Shown: one piece after another, positions 1 through 5,737 of the stretch
Position numbering within the stretch: the first letter of the stretch is position 1
How the letters are laid out: every line of letters starts with the position of its first letter
DNA from: Nitrososphaerota archaeon
GTDB taxonomy: Archaea; Thermoproteota; Nitrososphaeria; Nitrososphaerales; CADDZS01
Assembly (NCBI GenBank): GCA_027886795.1
Contig: JAPCJU010000064.1
Span: 1 to 6,881, forward strand
Reading direction: 5' to 3'
Length of the DNA: 6,881 nt
Translations under genes and position numbers: made by a program
The notes under the pieces: generated by a model
Database searches by the model: none
The model's input: only the letters and a program-made list of their open reading frames with translations
What the model was told of the DNA's origin: nothing

Positions 1-193
1 CATCAGAAGTTTTGTGACTGAGGATTTCCTTTGCTCCGAAAGCCTTCTTGTAAAATTCAATTGCCCCAGATCCATTGTTTACTACCAAGTAAGGGGTTAT
101 GGAGTGAAATCCCTTTGGAATTGGCGGTACGGCTTTTGATTTCTTTGGAGAGGGAGCTTTCTTCCTGGTCTTGGGCGCTTCTTGTTCGGGCAT
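1..193 (-). CDS. VOC-family (PhnB-like glyoxalase/bleomycin-resistance fold) protein, C-terminus outside the window
   Basis: Reading the minus strand from the ATG at 193 gives 64 codons before the left edge, so only the N-terminal part is visible. Residues 1-24 are a low-complexity tail rich in Lys, Pro and Ala. From residue 26 the sequence IPKGFHSITPYLVV, then AIEFYKKAFGAKEI, is the characteristic opening of PhnB-like VOC proteins: the first beta strand with His30, followed by the helix and the first beta-alpha-beta repeat. VOC proteins use paired repeats of this module to bind a metal or a small molecule; members include glyoxalases, dioxygenases and drug-binding resistance proteins. The activity cannot be assigned without the missing three quarters. 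A TATA-like element lies 28-37 bases upstream, fitting a very short leader. The gene is divergent from the ABC exporter operon. Confidence 0.85.
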   Translation of the reverse strand, partial: MPEQEAPKTRKKAPSPKKSKAVPPIPKGFHSITPYLVVNNGSGAIEFYKKAFGAKEILSHKTSD

Positions 194-220
194 ATGATTT
201 GAAAAATGGAAAACGCGTTT

Positions 221-230
221 CTTTTATGAA
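221..230 (-). promoter_or_regulatory. Candidate TATA box of the left-edge VOC gene
   Basis: On the minus strand this reads TTCATAAAAG, centred about 33 bases before the ATG at 193. With the usual archaeal TATA-to-start distance of about 26 bases, transcription would begin only a few bases ahead of the ATG. That agrees with the lack of a Shine-Dalgarno sequence there. It is supported by position and composition only. Confidence 0.4.
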
Positions 231-337
231 TTAGGCTTGCGTTCATTCGGAAGTAAAATGCTTTAGTTTAGCCTAGAAACCTTGAATAACGTAGCAAAGT
301 CAAAACGGGTTTCTGCTGATAATCGAAGTCACTGGAA

Positions 338-1111
338 ATGTCTGCGATAGAAGTCCAATCCCTTAAGAAACACTACGGTCATCTGATGGCAGTCGACGAC
401 ATTTCTTTTTCTGTCATGTCCGGGGAGATTTTCTCCCTCTTGGGTCCTAATGGTGCAGGCAAGACCACCACTGTGGAGATACTCGAAGGGTTGAGGCAAA
501 GAGACTCGGGGGAGGTTCAGGTTCTTGGGATGGATCCATGGAAGCAGGGATACAATCTCCACCTGAAGATCGGAGTTATTCCTCAGGGATTTCGATTCTT
601 TGACAAGTCTACTCCCAGGGAAGCGCTGAAGTATTACGCTGATTTGTTCAACGTCAAAGTCGATCCGGATCAGATACTACGGGAAGTTATCTTGGAAGAC
701 TCGAAAGACGTTATTTTTGAGAATCTGTCTGGTGGTCAGAAGCAAAAGGTTGGTCTGGCGCTTGCTCTCGTAAATACGCCTGAATTGCTGTTTTTGGACG
801 AGCCGACGACCGGGCTTGATCCTCAGGCGAGGCGGACAATGTGGCACGTGATCCAGGAGTTGAAAAAGCAGGGGAGGACCATCCTCCTGACGACCCATTA
901 CCTCGAGGAAGCCCAGCTGCTGGCCGACAAAGTTGCGATAATGAACAAGGGAAAGATTATCGCGGCGGGCAGTCCATCCGAGTTGATTGAAAAATACGGA
1001 TCTGGGAAACGACAGGTCATGGTTAGCGACACGCTTGAAGATGTTTTTGTAAAACTCGTTGGTGCCCCGATTGAAGACGAGGGAAATGTCGTAAAGCCCG
1101 CCGTGAGTTGA
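338..1111 (+). CDS. ABC transporter ATP-binding protein, DrrA/CcmA-type exporter subfamily
   Basis: This 257-residue protein is the cytoplasmic ATPase that would power export through the permease encoded next to it. All nucleotide-binding motifs are intact: Walker A GPNGAGKTT (36-44), Q-loop Gln83, signature LSGGQ followed by KQK (130-137), Walker B LLFLDE (150-155), D-loop GLDP (159-162) and the switch His187 in TTH. The LSGGQKQK form and the C-terminal DTLEDVFVKL (231-240) are typical of DrrA-like drug, lipid or polysaccharide exporters. The accessory segment usually found between the ATPase core and the LEDVF element is almost missing: only about 10 residues follow the conserved GSPSELIEKYG. 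The stop lies 7 bases before the permease ATG, so the two genes form an operon. The ATG at 338 places the conserved IEVQSLKKHYG strand at residues 4-14, as expected. No clear Shine-Dalgarno site or TATA box could be fixed. The substrate is unknown. Confidence 0.96.
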   Translation: MSAIEVQSLKKHYGHLMAVDDISFSVMSGEIFSLLGPNGAGKTTTVEILEGLRQRDSGEVQVLGMDPWKQGYNLHLKIGVIPQGFRFFDKSTPREALKYYADLFNVKVDPDQILREVILEDSKDVIFENLSGGQKQKVGLALALVNTPELLFLDEPTTGLDPQARRTMWHVIQELKKQGRTILLTTHYLEEAQLLADKVAIMNKGKIIAAGSPSELIEKYGSGKRQVMVSDTLEDVFVKLVGAPIEDEGNVVKPAVS

Positions 1112-1118
1112 GAACAAG

Positions 1119-2213
1119 ATGGTCAGTTTCAAAAGGATTTTCGCGGATCTCTCCGTCTTTAGGAGGGAGTACCTTCGCAACAGAACGGGGTTTTTCTTCG
1201 CACTCGTCTTTCCGGTTATCCTCATCTTGATTTTTGGCGCAATATTTTCTGGAGGAAGCAACGGTCCGATAGCGGTCTATGCCCAAAATCACGACAGCGG
1301 ACCGATTGGAGCTCAATTCATTCATGCAATGAACTCTACAAATGTGACGCGAATATTTCTCCTGCCGAACAATCAGAGCCTTACTCAATATTTACAATCA
1401 AATTCGGGGGATGTCGGCCTTTACATTCCTCAAAATTTTTCCTCATCTCTTAGACCAGGAAATCACGTGAACATTACTATTTATAGCAATCCTTCGGACA
1501 CTTCTGGGCAAATAGTTCTAGGGGTCGCGAACGGCGTTGTCAACTTTCTTAATCTCAGACTGGCTAATTCTTCGGCAATTGTCGGCCTCCAATCGCAAAA
1601 TGTCGTGTCGAAATCTTACAGCTACATCGACTTTCTAATCCCTGGTTTGATCGGCTTCTCAATTTTGACCAGTCCGATGTTCTCGATGGTCAATATATCT
1701 TCGGAATACAAGAAATCTAAATTTTTCAAACAACTTTCTCTCACCCCATTAACGAAGGGAGAGTGGTTGGTTTCGAAGGTCATCTGGTATGTTTTGCTCT
1801 CCATAATTTCCTTCGTATTGATGACCCTTTTCGGGACGTTTGCTTTTCATGCCCATGTCGGGATAAACGCGGCAGTCATTCCCTTCCTTGTTGTGGGTCC
1901 TCTGTTCTTTGTCTCTCTTGGAATGCTCGTTGGAACAGTGACAAAGAGCGTCGAGTCTGCAGGTGTGATTGGAAACATCATAACTTTTCCAATGATGTTC
2001 CTCTCAGGTACTTTCTTCCCGATCAGCCTGATGCCAACGTATCTACAGGCCTTTGCGCACGTGTTGCCTCTATTCTACCTGATTGAGGGATTGAACAACG
2101 TCATGGTCTACAGCAACTATTCGCAGGCCGTGACAGATGTCCTGGTGCTTGTTGTGATATCTGCCGTCGTATTCGTACTGGCTGTCAGATTCTTCAAGTG
2201 GCGCGAAGATTGA
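1119..2213 (+). CDS. ABC-2 type transporter permease (DrrB-like)
   Basis: This 364-residue membrane protein is the partner of the ATPase just upstream (7-base gap, with a weak GTGAG Shine-Dalgarno-like site about 12 bases before the ATG). Predicted helices lie near residues 24-44, 171-191, 221-244, 251-275, 283-305 and 340-357. This is the ABC-2 exporter plan with one large extracytoplasmic domain (about 46-169) between helices 1 and 2. Family landmarks are the LTPLTKGEWLVSKV segment (208-221), which precedes helix 3, and FLSGTFFPISLMP (294-306) in the fifth-helix region. The short Arg-rich N-terminus and the C-terminal FFKWRED are predicted cytoplasmic. The outer domain has six N-x-S/T sequons (N72, N75, N85, N106, N118, N150), compatible with the N-glycosylation common on archaeal surface proteins. 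Export of a hydrophobic compound, lipid or drug is the family expectation; nothing fixes the substrate. Confidence 0.94.
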   Translation: MVSFKRIFADLSVFRREYLRNRTGFFFALVFPVILILIFGAIFSGGSNGPIAVYAQNHDSGPIGAQFIHAMNSTNVTRIFLLPNNQSLTQYLQSNSGDVGLYIPQNFSSSLRPGNHVNITIYSNPSDTSGQIVLGVANGVVNFLNLRLANSSAIVGLQSQNVVSKSYSYIDFLIPGLIGFSILTSPMFSMVNISSEYKKSKFFKQLSLTPLTKGEWLVSKVIWYVLLSIISFVLMTLFGTFAFHAHVGINAAVIPFLVVGPLFFVSLGMLVGTVTKSVESAGVIGNIITFPMMFLSGTFFPISLMPTYLQAFAHVLPLFYLIEGLNNVMVYSNYSQAVTDVLVLVVISAVVFVLAVRFFKWRED

Positions 2214-2226
2214 GCTATGCTCTAAA

Positions 2227-2787
2227 TCAATCCTGTTTTTCTTCGTCGCCTTCTCTCAGATCTGCGAGGGCCCTGGAGACGAGTTCGTAATGCCTAACGA
2301 TCGCTTCGACGTCCTTAAAATTCTTGGAACCTCTATGTGGCGGCTGCCAGACGTAGATTACATTTCCGTCGGGATCGGAAAACCAAACGGCCTTGCCGGA
2401 CGTGTCTTCGTAAATCTTCCTCGATTTGAATTTGACTCCACGCTTTGAAAGATCGGCGTACACCGCGTCTATGGCATTCTCAACGACGAATACGAAATGC
2501 TGATTTCCGGTCGCTATTGCACCTGATGCAAGAGGCTTTACCCCGTCCCCGCCCTTGGATTGAGAAACAGCAGAAAGGGTCAACCTAATGTTTCCGAGAT
2601 CGAAATGGACATTTCTTGGCTCTTCATGACGAGCCTCCCCGGCATATTCGTCGATCGGCCGTAAACCTACGACGTTCTTGTAAAAATTCTTGCTGCCCTC
2701 GATGTCTTTGCACGAAAGTTCGATAGCAGCAAGGGGTAGTTGGCCTATCAGTGACATGTAGATAGTTCTCTTCGCGCCCTTGGTCAT
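2227..2787 (-). CDS. VOC-family protein (glyoxalase/bleomycin-resistance/dioxygenase fold)
   Basis: This 186-residue protein carries two VOC modules. The first starts at LAAIELSCKDIEGSKNFYKNVVGL (19-42). The second runs from QHFVFVVENAIDAVYADLSKRGV (96-118) to the family's SDPDGNVIYVWQP ending (137-149). Of the four usual metal-ligand positions, His97 remains, but the first strand has Glu23 where His is common, and the Glu normally found after DPDGN is Tyr145. A classical glyoxalase I metal site is therefore unlikely; ligand binding or a different metal arrangement is possible. Residues 151-186 form an extra charged, probably helical tail. The start is uncertain: ATG at 2787 gives a 10-residue leader, while ATG at 2757 (MSLIGQ) begins closer to the fold. 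Each has a TATA-like element at a workable distance. It lies 84 bases downstream of the MFS gene on the same strand, so it may be partly co-transcribed with it. Confidence 0.92.
   Translation of the reverse strand: MTKGAKRTIYMSLIGQLPLAAIELSCKDIEGSKNFYKNVVGLRPIDEYAGEARHEEPRNVHFDLGNIRLTLSAVSQSKGGDGVKPLASGAIATGNQHFVFVVENAIDAVYADLSKRGVKFKSRKIYEDTSGKAVWFSDPDGNVIYVWQPPHRGSKNFKDVEAIVRHYELVSRALADLREGDEEKQD
2236..2240 (+). terminator. T-tract downstream of the ABC operon
   Basis: A run of five T starts 23 bases after the permease stop, inside the 3' end of the convergent VOC gene. Archaeal termination commonly uses such U-rich stretches without a hairpin, and only 13 bases separate the two converging stops. 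A plausible but weak call. Confidence 0.3.
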
Positions 2788-2796
2788 CGCCCGTCC

Positions 2797-2805
2797 AAAT
2801 TAAAG
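2797..2805 (-). promoter_or_regulatory. Candidate TATA box for the VOC gene (suits the ATG at 2757)
   Basis: On the minus strand this reads CTTTAATTT, centred 44 bases before the alternative ATG at 2757 but only 14 before the ATG at 2787. If it is the real box, the shorter protein is made. A competing element, GAAAATACTT on the minus strand at 2822-2831, lies 40 bases before 2787 and would favour the longer form. The sequence alone does not decide. Confidence 0.3.
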
Positions 2806-2871
2806 TTGATGGGCTCGGGCCAAGTATTTTCAGGATTTATGGCGGAGAAACAGGGAAAAGCCAGATGCCGT

Positions 2872-4251
2872 CTAAGTCAGACCAGCGGCATTCGATGACT
2901 TGGTTCTCTGCGGCTCAAATCTTGCCAATTTTGACGTAAGGGCAGCGGCAATGACAAGAAAAAAAGCTGCCAGCAAAAACGTAACGTAATACCCGAGATA
3001 GACGGAAGTGAAACCAGAAATGAAAGAACCGATCATCAACGCTACTCCAACGAGAGCGCTGTAAACTCCCAGAGAAGACCCCTGCCCCTTTGATCCGAGG
3101 GAGTTGAAGACCATGGTACTTGATGAAGTGTAGTAGATAGCATATGCGATTCCGGCTGCAAGCGGATAGAAAATAATCGAAGGTACTAAAAACCAGATAC
3201 CAGAAATCAGATAGAAGGAGACGCCCATCAGGGCGTAGCAGACTGATCTAAGGACCAGACCGGCGACGGCGGTCTTTACGAGAGTTCTCTTTGCTATGTA
3301 GGGCGCCGCATACCTGAAGGCAAAGACCTGAAGAAGCAACGCCGTAAAATACACGCCAAAGATTTCACTTTGAGAAAGGCCGTTGACTGACATTGATGAG
3401 GTGAGCGATGTGTTGAAAATTCCGCCGGCGATATTGAATGCCACGATCGAAAGATAGAGAATCGGGACCTGGCTTGTCAGCTCGTTGCGAAGCCCCCGGA
3501 ATATTCTCCTGAAATCGCTCACGTTCGGTATCTTTAGGAAAATCAAGGGAAATGCGAGAAGTCGTTGTGCCAGGCTCTGCTTTTGCAACGCGATCATTTC
3601 GCGCTCGAACATGAAGCTCGGTTCATCGATCAGCCATACTGCAAGCATGGCGGATATCAAAGAAAGGAGAGACAGTGGTACGACGAGATATTCGAGCGGG
3701 AGGACTGAGACCCAGATCCCGCTCAGTACAAGACCGATGACGTTTCCTATTGTTCCGATCATTGAAAACTTTGCAAACGCTGAAGACCAGCTTTGCTTTG
3801 GCTGGGTCTCCATGATCAGCAAGTTAAATGGCGTCGCGGAGGCGGAAGAGAACAGGGCGAACAGCGCGTAAAGCAGACCGATTCCAAGGGCTGACTGGGT
3901 GAAAGTTAGAGCGAAGAGATCTACCGCGGTAAGTAGAAAACTTAGGACGATGATCGGTTTTCTCTTGTGAAACTTGTCAGTAGCAAAGCCCCAGATCATC
4001 GACACGGGAATGGTCACTCCGCTGAAAATCGTGAGAATTAGTCCAATGTAGACTGTCCCGAGGTTCTGACCATAGCTTTGTAGCAGGGAGAGTTGAATGT
4101 AAGTTGAAAGTGGTCCCAACGCCACATTGAAGGGTAAAGAAGCGTAAAACCAGCTGATCTTCTTTTTTTGCTCGGGAACCGTTGTTACGACTTTTCCCGT
4201 CGAATCTTTCTCAGAAATTCTTGGAGCGGCAGTTGCGGAAGAGTCTGTCAA
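2872..4251 (-). CDS. Major facilitator superfamily (MFS) transporter
   Basis: This 459-residue integral membrane protein should move a small solute using an ion gradient. Roughly twelve hydrophobic helices are visible in two halves, joined by a long cytoplasmic loop at about residues 209-260. The loop between helices 2 and 3 carries the MFS motif A in the form G88-FAT-D92-KFHKRK (88-98). Helix 5 contains glycine-rich FSMIGTIGNVIGLVLSG (162-178), a position often important in antiporters. The N-terminal 33 residues and C-terminal 20 residues are hydrophilic and low in complexity. The start is TTG at 4251: the next in-frame Met is residue 84, beyond the first helices, and an in-frame TAA lies about 30 bases upstream. 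A TATA-like box, an overlapping inverted repeat and an 18-base palindrome occupy the upstream region. A drug or metabolite efflux role is plausible but not shown; sugar or nucleoside transport is also possible. Confidence 0.93.
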   Translation of the reverse strand: MTDSSATAAPRISEKDSTGKVVTTVPEQKKKISWFYASLPFNVALGPLSTYIQLSLLQSYGQNLGTVYIGLILTIFSGVTIPVSMIWGFATDKFHKRKPIIVLSFLLTAVDLFALTFTQSALGIGLLYALFALFSSASATPFNLLIMETQPKQSWSSAFAKFSMIGTIGNVIGLVLSGIWVSVLPLEYLVVPLSLLSLISAMLAVWLIDEPSFMFEREMIALQKQSLAQRLLAFPLIFLKIPNVSDFRRIFRGLRNELTSQVPILYLSIVAFNIAGGIFNTSLTSSMSVNGLSQSEIFGVYFTALLLQVFAFRYAAPYIAKRTLVKTAVAGLVLRSVCYALMGVSFYLISGIWFLVPSIIFYPLAAGIAYAIYYTSSSTMVFNSLGSKGQGSSLGVYSALVGVALMIGSFISGFTSVYLGYYVTFLLAAFFLVIAAALTSKLARFEPQRTKSSNAAGLT

Positions 4252-4278
4252 AATCGAGAAAGACCGTCGTCAATTCGT

Positions 4279-4297
4279 TATCCCTATTCACGGGATA
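4279..4297. promoter_or_regulatory. Inverted repeat overlapping the MFS core promoter
   Basis: TATCCC at 4279-4284 and GGGATA at 4292-4297 form a perfect 6-base inverted repeat around a 7-base spacer. The right arm overlaps the TATA-like element. A protein bound here would block TBP or RNA polymerase, so this is where a repressor site would be expected. Six-base arms can occur by chance. Confidence 0.3.
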
Positions 4298-4301
4298 TTA
4301 G
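4294..4301 (-). promoter_or_regulatory. Candidate TATA box of the MFS gene
   Basis: On the minus strand this reads CTAATATC, centred 46 bases before the TTG start, predicting a leader of about 20 bases. The same CTAATAT core occurs ahead of the VOC gene that starts at 6507, which strengthens both calls. It is overlapped by an inverted repeat (4279-4297). Confidence 0.45.
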
Positions 4302-4338
4302 ATCATTTTCTTCCCAGATTGCGGCTCCCCGAAATTAG

Positions 4339-4356
4339 AATTGCGTGTACGCAATT
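4339..4356. promoter_or_regulatory. 18-base near-perfect palindrome upstream of the MFS gene (candidate operator)
   Basis: AATTGCGT and ACGCAATT are perfect 8-base arms around a 2-base centre. This is the size and symmetry of a site for a dimeric winged-helix or TetR-like regulator. It lies about 40 bases upstream of the predicted MFS TATA box, a place more suited to an activator or upstream-bound regulator than to direct promoter occlusion. It is in non-coding DNA downstream of the winged-helix gene, so it is not explained by codon constraint. Confidence 0.5.
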
Positions 4357-4494
4357 ATTTTACATTGGGAAAGAGGCCGAAAGAGCGAAGGAGATCTGCT
4401 TCGATCCTATAGGTAGTATGAAAAAAGAAAGTACATTTTGTTATTAAAGGAATGATATCTCATATATTTGGACGACGATCGAAGAGAAGGTTTC

Positions 4495-4526
4495 TCGCTC
4501 CAAAATTGTTCCGAGCGAAAATTTTG
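4495..4526 (-). repeat. Interleaved inverted repeats just after the winged-helix gene
   Basis: Two perfect inverted repeats interlock: TCGCTC 4495-4500 with GAGCGA 4513-4518, and CAAAATT 4501-4507 with AATTTTG 4520-4526. They begin 12 bases past the stop at 4538 (minus-strand direction) and cannot both fold easily because the connecting loops are 0, 5 and 1 bases. They may shape the transcript end; a T6 run on the minus strand at 4421-4426 follows about 70 bases further on. Confidence 0.3.
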
Positions 4527-4537
4527 TTAAGGCATCG

Positions 4538-5041
4538 TCATATCGGGCCCCTGAGCCAGGCTCTCAGCGCCTCGTACCAAAACAATGCACTCGACACAAT
4601 TAGCATTAAAACCAGAAACAGATCCAGTTCCGAGAACGAGCGTTCCAAAACTACGACGCCAAAGAAGCCCGACACGATTGTAAAGAAAACGGCGTAAAAG
4701 ATGAATCTGGGAACTATGAGCGTTCCAAATTTCAGGAAATCCCTCAGGACATCCACACGAATTTGGTCTGCCAGAAAATACTCTCCTCCGTTTTCGGTAA
4801 GCAAACCGAGATCCACAAGCTTGCTGAGGTGATATTGAGCGAGAGACGAACTGGACAGATGCAGCTCCCTCTGGACTTCTCGGACACCGCTTTTCTTGTG
4901 CGTTACGACGTAAATGTAAGTCCGGAGTGTATTACCCTTGAGCTGAGACTCGGCGATTACCTTTTTCTCAGCATCGATGTCGCGTTCTTTTGACAAAGTT
5001 GCTGGTCCACCCTTCTTCTCCTGCTCAGTTCTCGGCAGCAT
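4538..5041 (-). CDS. Membrane-anchored winged-helix (ArsR/MarR-like fold) transcriptional regulator
   Basis: This 167-residue protein joins a DNA-binding domain to a membrane anchor. After a charged, probably disordered N-terminus (1-34), residues 37-92 fit a winged helix-turn-helix: TLRTYIYVVTHKKSG (first helix), VREVQRELHLSSSSLAQYHLSKLVDLGLL (turn and recognition helix, about 53-81), then the wing ENGGEYFLAD. Two hydrophobic helices follow at about 106-131 and 139-157, with a short basic end (RAWLRGPI). One-domain regulators tethered this way are frequent in archaea; they are thought to act on nearby DNA while sensing something at the membrane. The ATG at 5041 is supported by GGAG at 5047-5050, five bases upstream. 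The MFS gene is next on the same strand, 286 bases downstream, and is the natural target candidate. The sensing signal cannot be inferred. Confidence 0.88.
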   Translation of the reverse strand: MLPRTEQEKKGGPATLSKERDIDAEKKVIAESQLKGNTLRTYIYVVTHKKSGVREVQRELHLSSSSLAQYHLSKLVDLGLLTENGGEYFLADQIRVDVLRDFLKFGTLIVPRFIFYAVFFTIVSGFFGVVVLERSFSELDLFLVLMLIVSSALFWYEALRAWLRGPI

Positions 5042-5046
5042 TCGAA

Positions 5047-5050
5047 CTCC
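5047..5050 (-). promoter_or_regulatory. Shine-Dalgarno site of the winged-helix gene
   Basis: GGAG (within GTGGAG) on the minus strand, five bases before the ATG at 5041. It is the only clear ribosome-binding site in a window where most genes seem to have short leaders, and it fixes the start. Confidence 0.55.
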
Positions 5051-5095
5051 ACTCTCTTTATTCGTATCGTTTCGTCAATTCAATGGTTTTCAGCT

Positions 5096-5131
5096 ATGAT
5101 GCCCGATGATCCATTTTCGGGGGAATGATCC
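5096..5131. repeat. Three phased ATGAT repeats upstream of the winged-helix gene
   Basis: ATGATGCC begins at 5096 and ATGATCC at 5106 and 5125. The spacings of 10 and 19 bases are about one and two helical turns, so the copies face the same side of the DNA. They lie 55-90 bases upstream of the winged-helix start, a sensible place for an autoregulatory site. The motif is short, so chance remains possible. Confidence 0.3.
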
Positions 5132-5199
5132 GTTTGCGAATCGTTATTTGACATTGCCATCCGCTGCGCAGAAACGAATTGACTTGAACAGAAAATCAT

Positions 5200-5362
5200 A
5201 GCGCCCGAGAGTTCTAATTTCATAAGACTCCCGATGGGAGGTCTTTCGGTTTTGAACGAGCGTATTAGAACGGGCGTTCGACGCTCAGTGGGAACTGTTC
5301 AATGATTAGAACGACCCCTGATAGGCGCATGGGCCCCCACATCAAATTTAGCAGGGGTTTTT
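5200..5362 (+). ncRNA. Candidate structured RNA of unknown family, ending in a terminator-like stem
   Basis: Helix P1 pairs 5200-5206 (AGCGCCC) and 5211-5218 (GTTCTAAT) with the continuous strand 5264-5278. This gives 15 pairs, one of them G-U, broken only by a GAGA bulge on the left strand. It encloses hairpin P2: AAGACTCCC 5224-5232 with 5236-5245, a GAT loop and one bulged G. An alternative hairpin (GAGCGT 5258-5263 with ACGCTC 5281-5286; inner GAACG 5268-5272 with CGTTC 5275-5279) uses the same P1 strand, so the two folds exclude each other. CAGT-GGGA-ACTG at 5286-5297 is a small hairpin with a GNRA-type loop. A stem plus T5 ends the block at 5362, which favours the plus strand. A weak TATA-like CGTTATTTG (5142-5150) could start it near 5173. 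No tRNA, SRP, RNase P or known riboswitch was recognised. It may be an RNA gene or a switch-like leader. Confidence 0.5.
5314..5362 (+). terminator. Stem followed by five T, closing the structured region
   Basis: ACCCCTG at 5314-5320 pairs with CAGGGGT at 5352-5358, and the T run is 5358-5362. CCCC within 5334-5338 is an alternative partner for the same GGGG. No protein gene ends just upstream on the plus strand, so the terminator most simply belongs to an RNA. Confidence 0.45.
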
Positions 5363-5727
5363 CATTCTAGCTTTGATAAAACCCGTAGAATTCGGGGTCA
5401 AAACCATTGTAGACCCTGCGAAGTTTCTTCTGTCGAATTTTGACCTTATGGATCTTTTCTCTAATGTTTGGCAATTCTTGGATCTTCCCTGTATCCAATT
5501 CCGATATACTATTTATTTCATCGAAAAATACGAGCGTGGATTTCTGCAATTGTCGAACATTTCAAAGCAATTGGTGCAGGCCAAGGCTTCGAAGAGATTT
5601 ATGATTAGACTGTTAATGAAGTTTCCAAATCTTTCCTGCCAAAGAAAGATAAAGATCAAAAAAGGTGACCTGAAATTTTTGAGTGTACTTACTTTCACAG
5701 GTCAGTTCGCTGTTCTAAAGAGTAGAA

Positions 5728-5737
5728 TTATAAAAAA
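5728..5737 (+). promoter_or_regulatory. TATA box of the small membrane protein gene
   Basis: TTATAAAAAA is the best TATA match in the window, preceded by a purine/A-rich BRE-like GTAGAA (5722-5727). It is centred about 35 bases before the TTG at 5768, predicting a transcript start near 5759 and a leader of about nine bases. Confidence 0.6.

Noticed and set aside
31..234. 67-codon plus-strand frame at the left edge
   Set aside because: It is antisense to the VOC N-terminus, whose IPKGFHSITPYLVV and AIEFYKKAFGAKEI segments are unmistakable.
677..1388. Long minus-strand frames (194 and 121 codons) opposite the ABC genes
   Set aside because: They are antisense to an intact ABC ATPase and the start of its permease, and show no domain features.
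3485..3871. 128-codon plus-strand frame
   Set aside because: It is a shadow of the MFS gene, whose helices and motif A are clear on the other strand.
4495..4526. H-type pseudoknot from the interleaved repeats
   Set aside because: The connecting loops would be 0, 5 and 1 bases, too short to cross 6-7 pair stems, so only one stem can form at a time.
5221..5300. tRNA-like fragments (GTTCGAC and GCTCAGTGGG)
   Set aside because: They resemble T-loop and D-arm words but are in the wrong order and spacing, and no acceptor stem or anticodon arm can be drawn.
5367..5549. 60-residue minus-strand frame rich in Lys and Glu
   Set aside because: It looks somewhat protein-like but starts with TTG, has no TATA box or Shine-Dalgarno site, has few GNN codons and was not recognised. 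Homologues would be needed to accept it.
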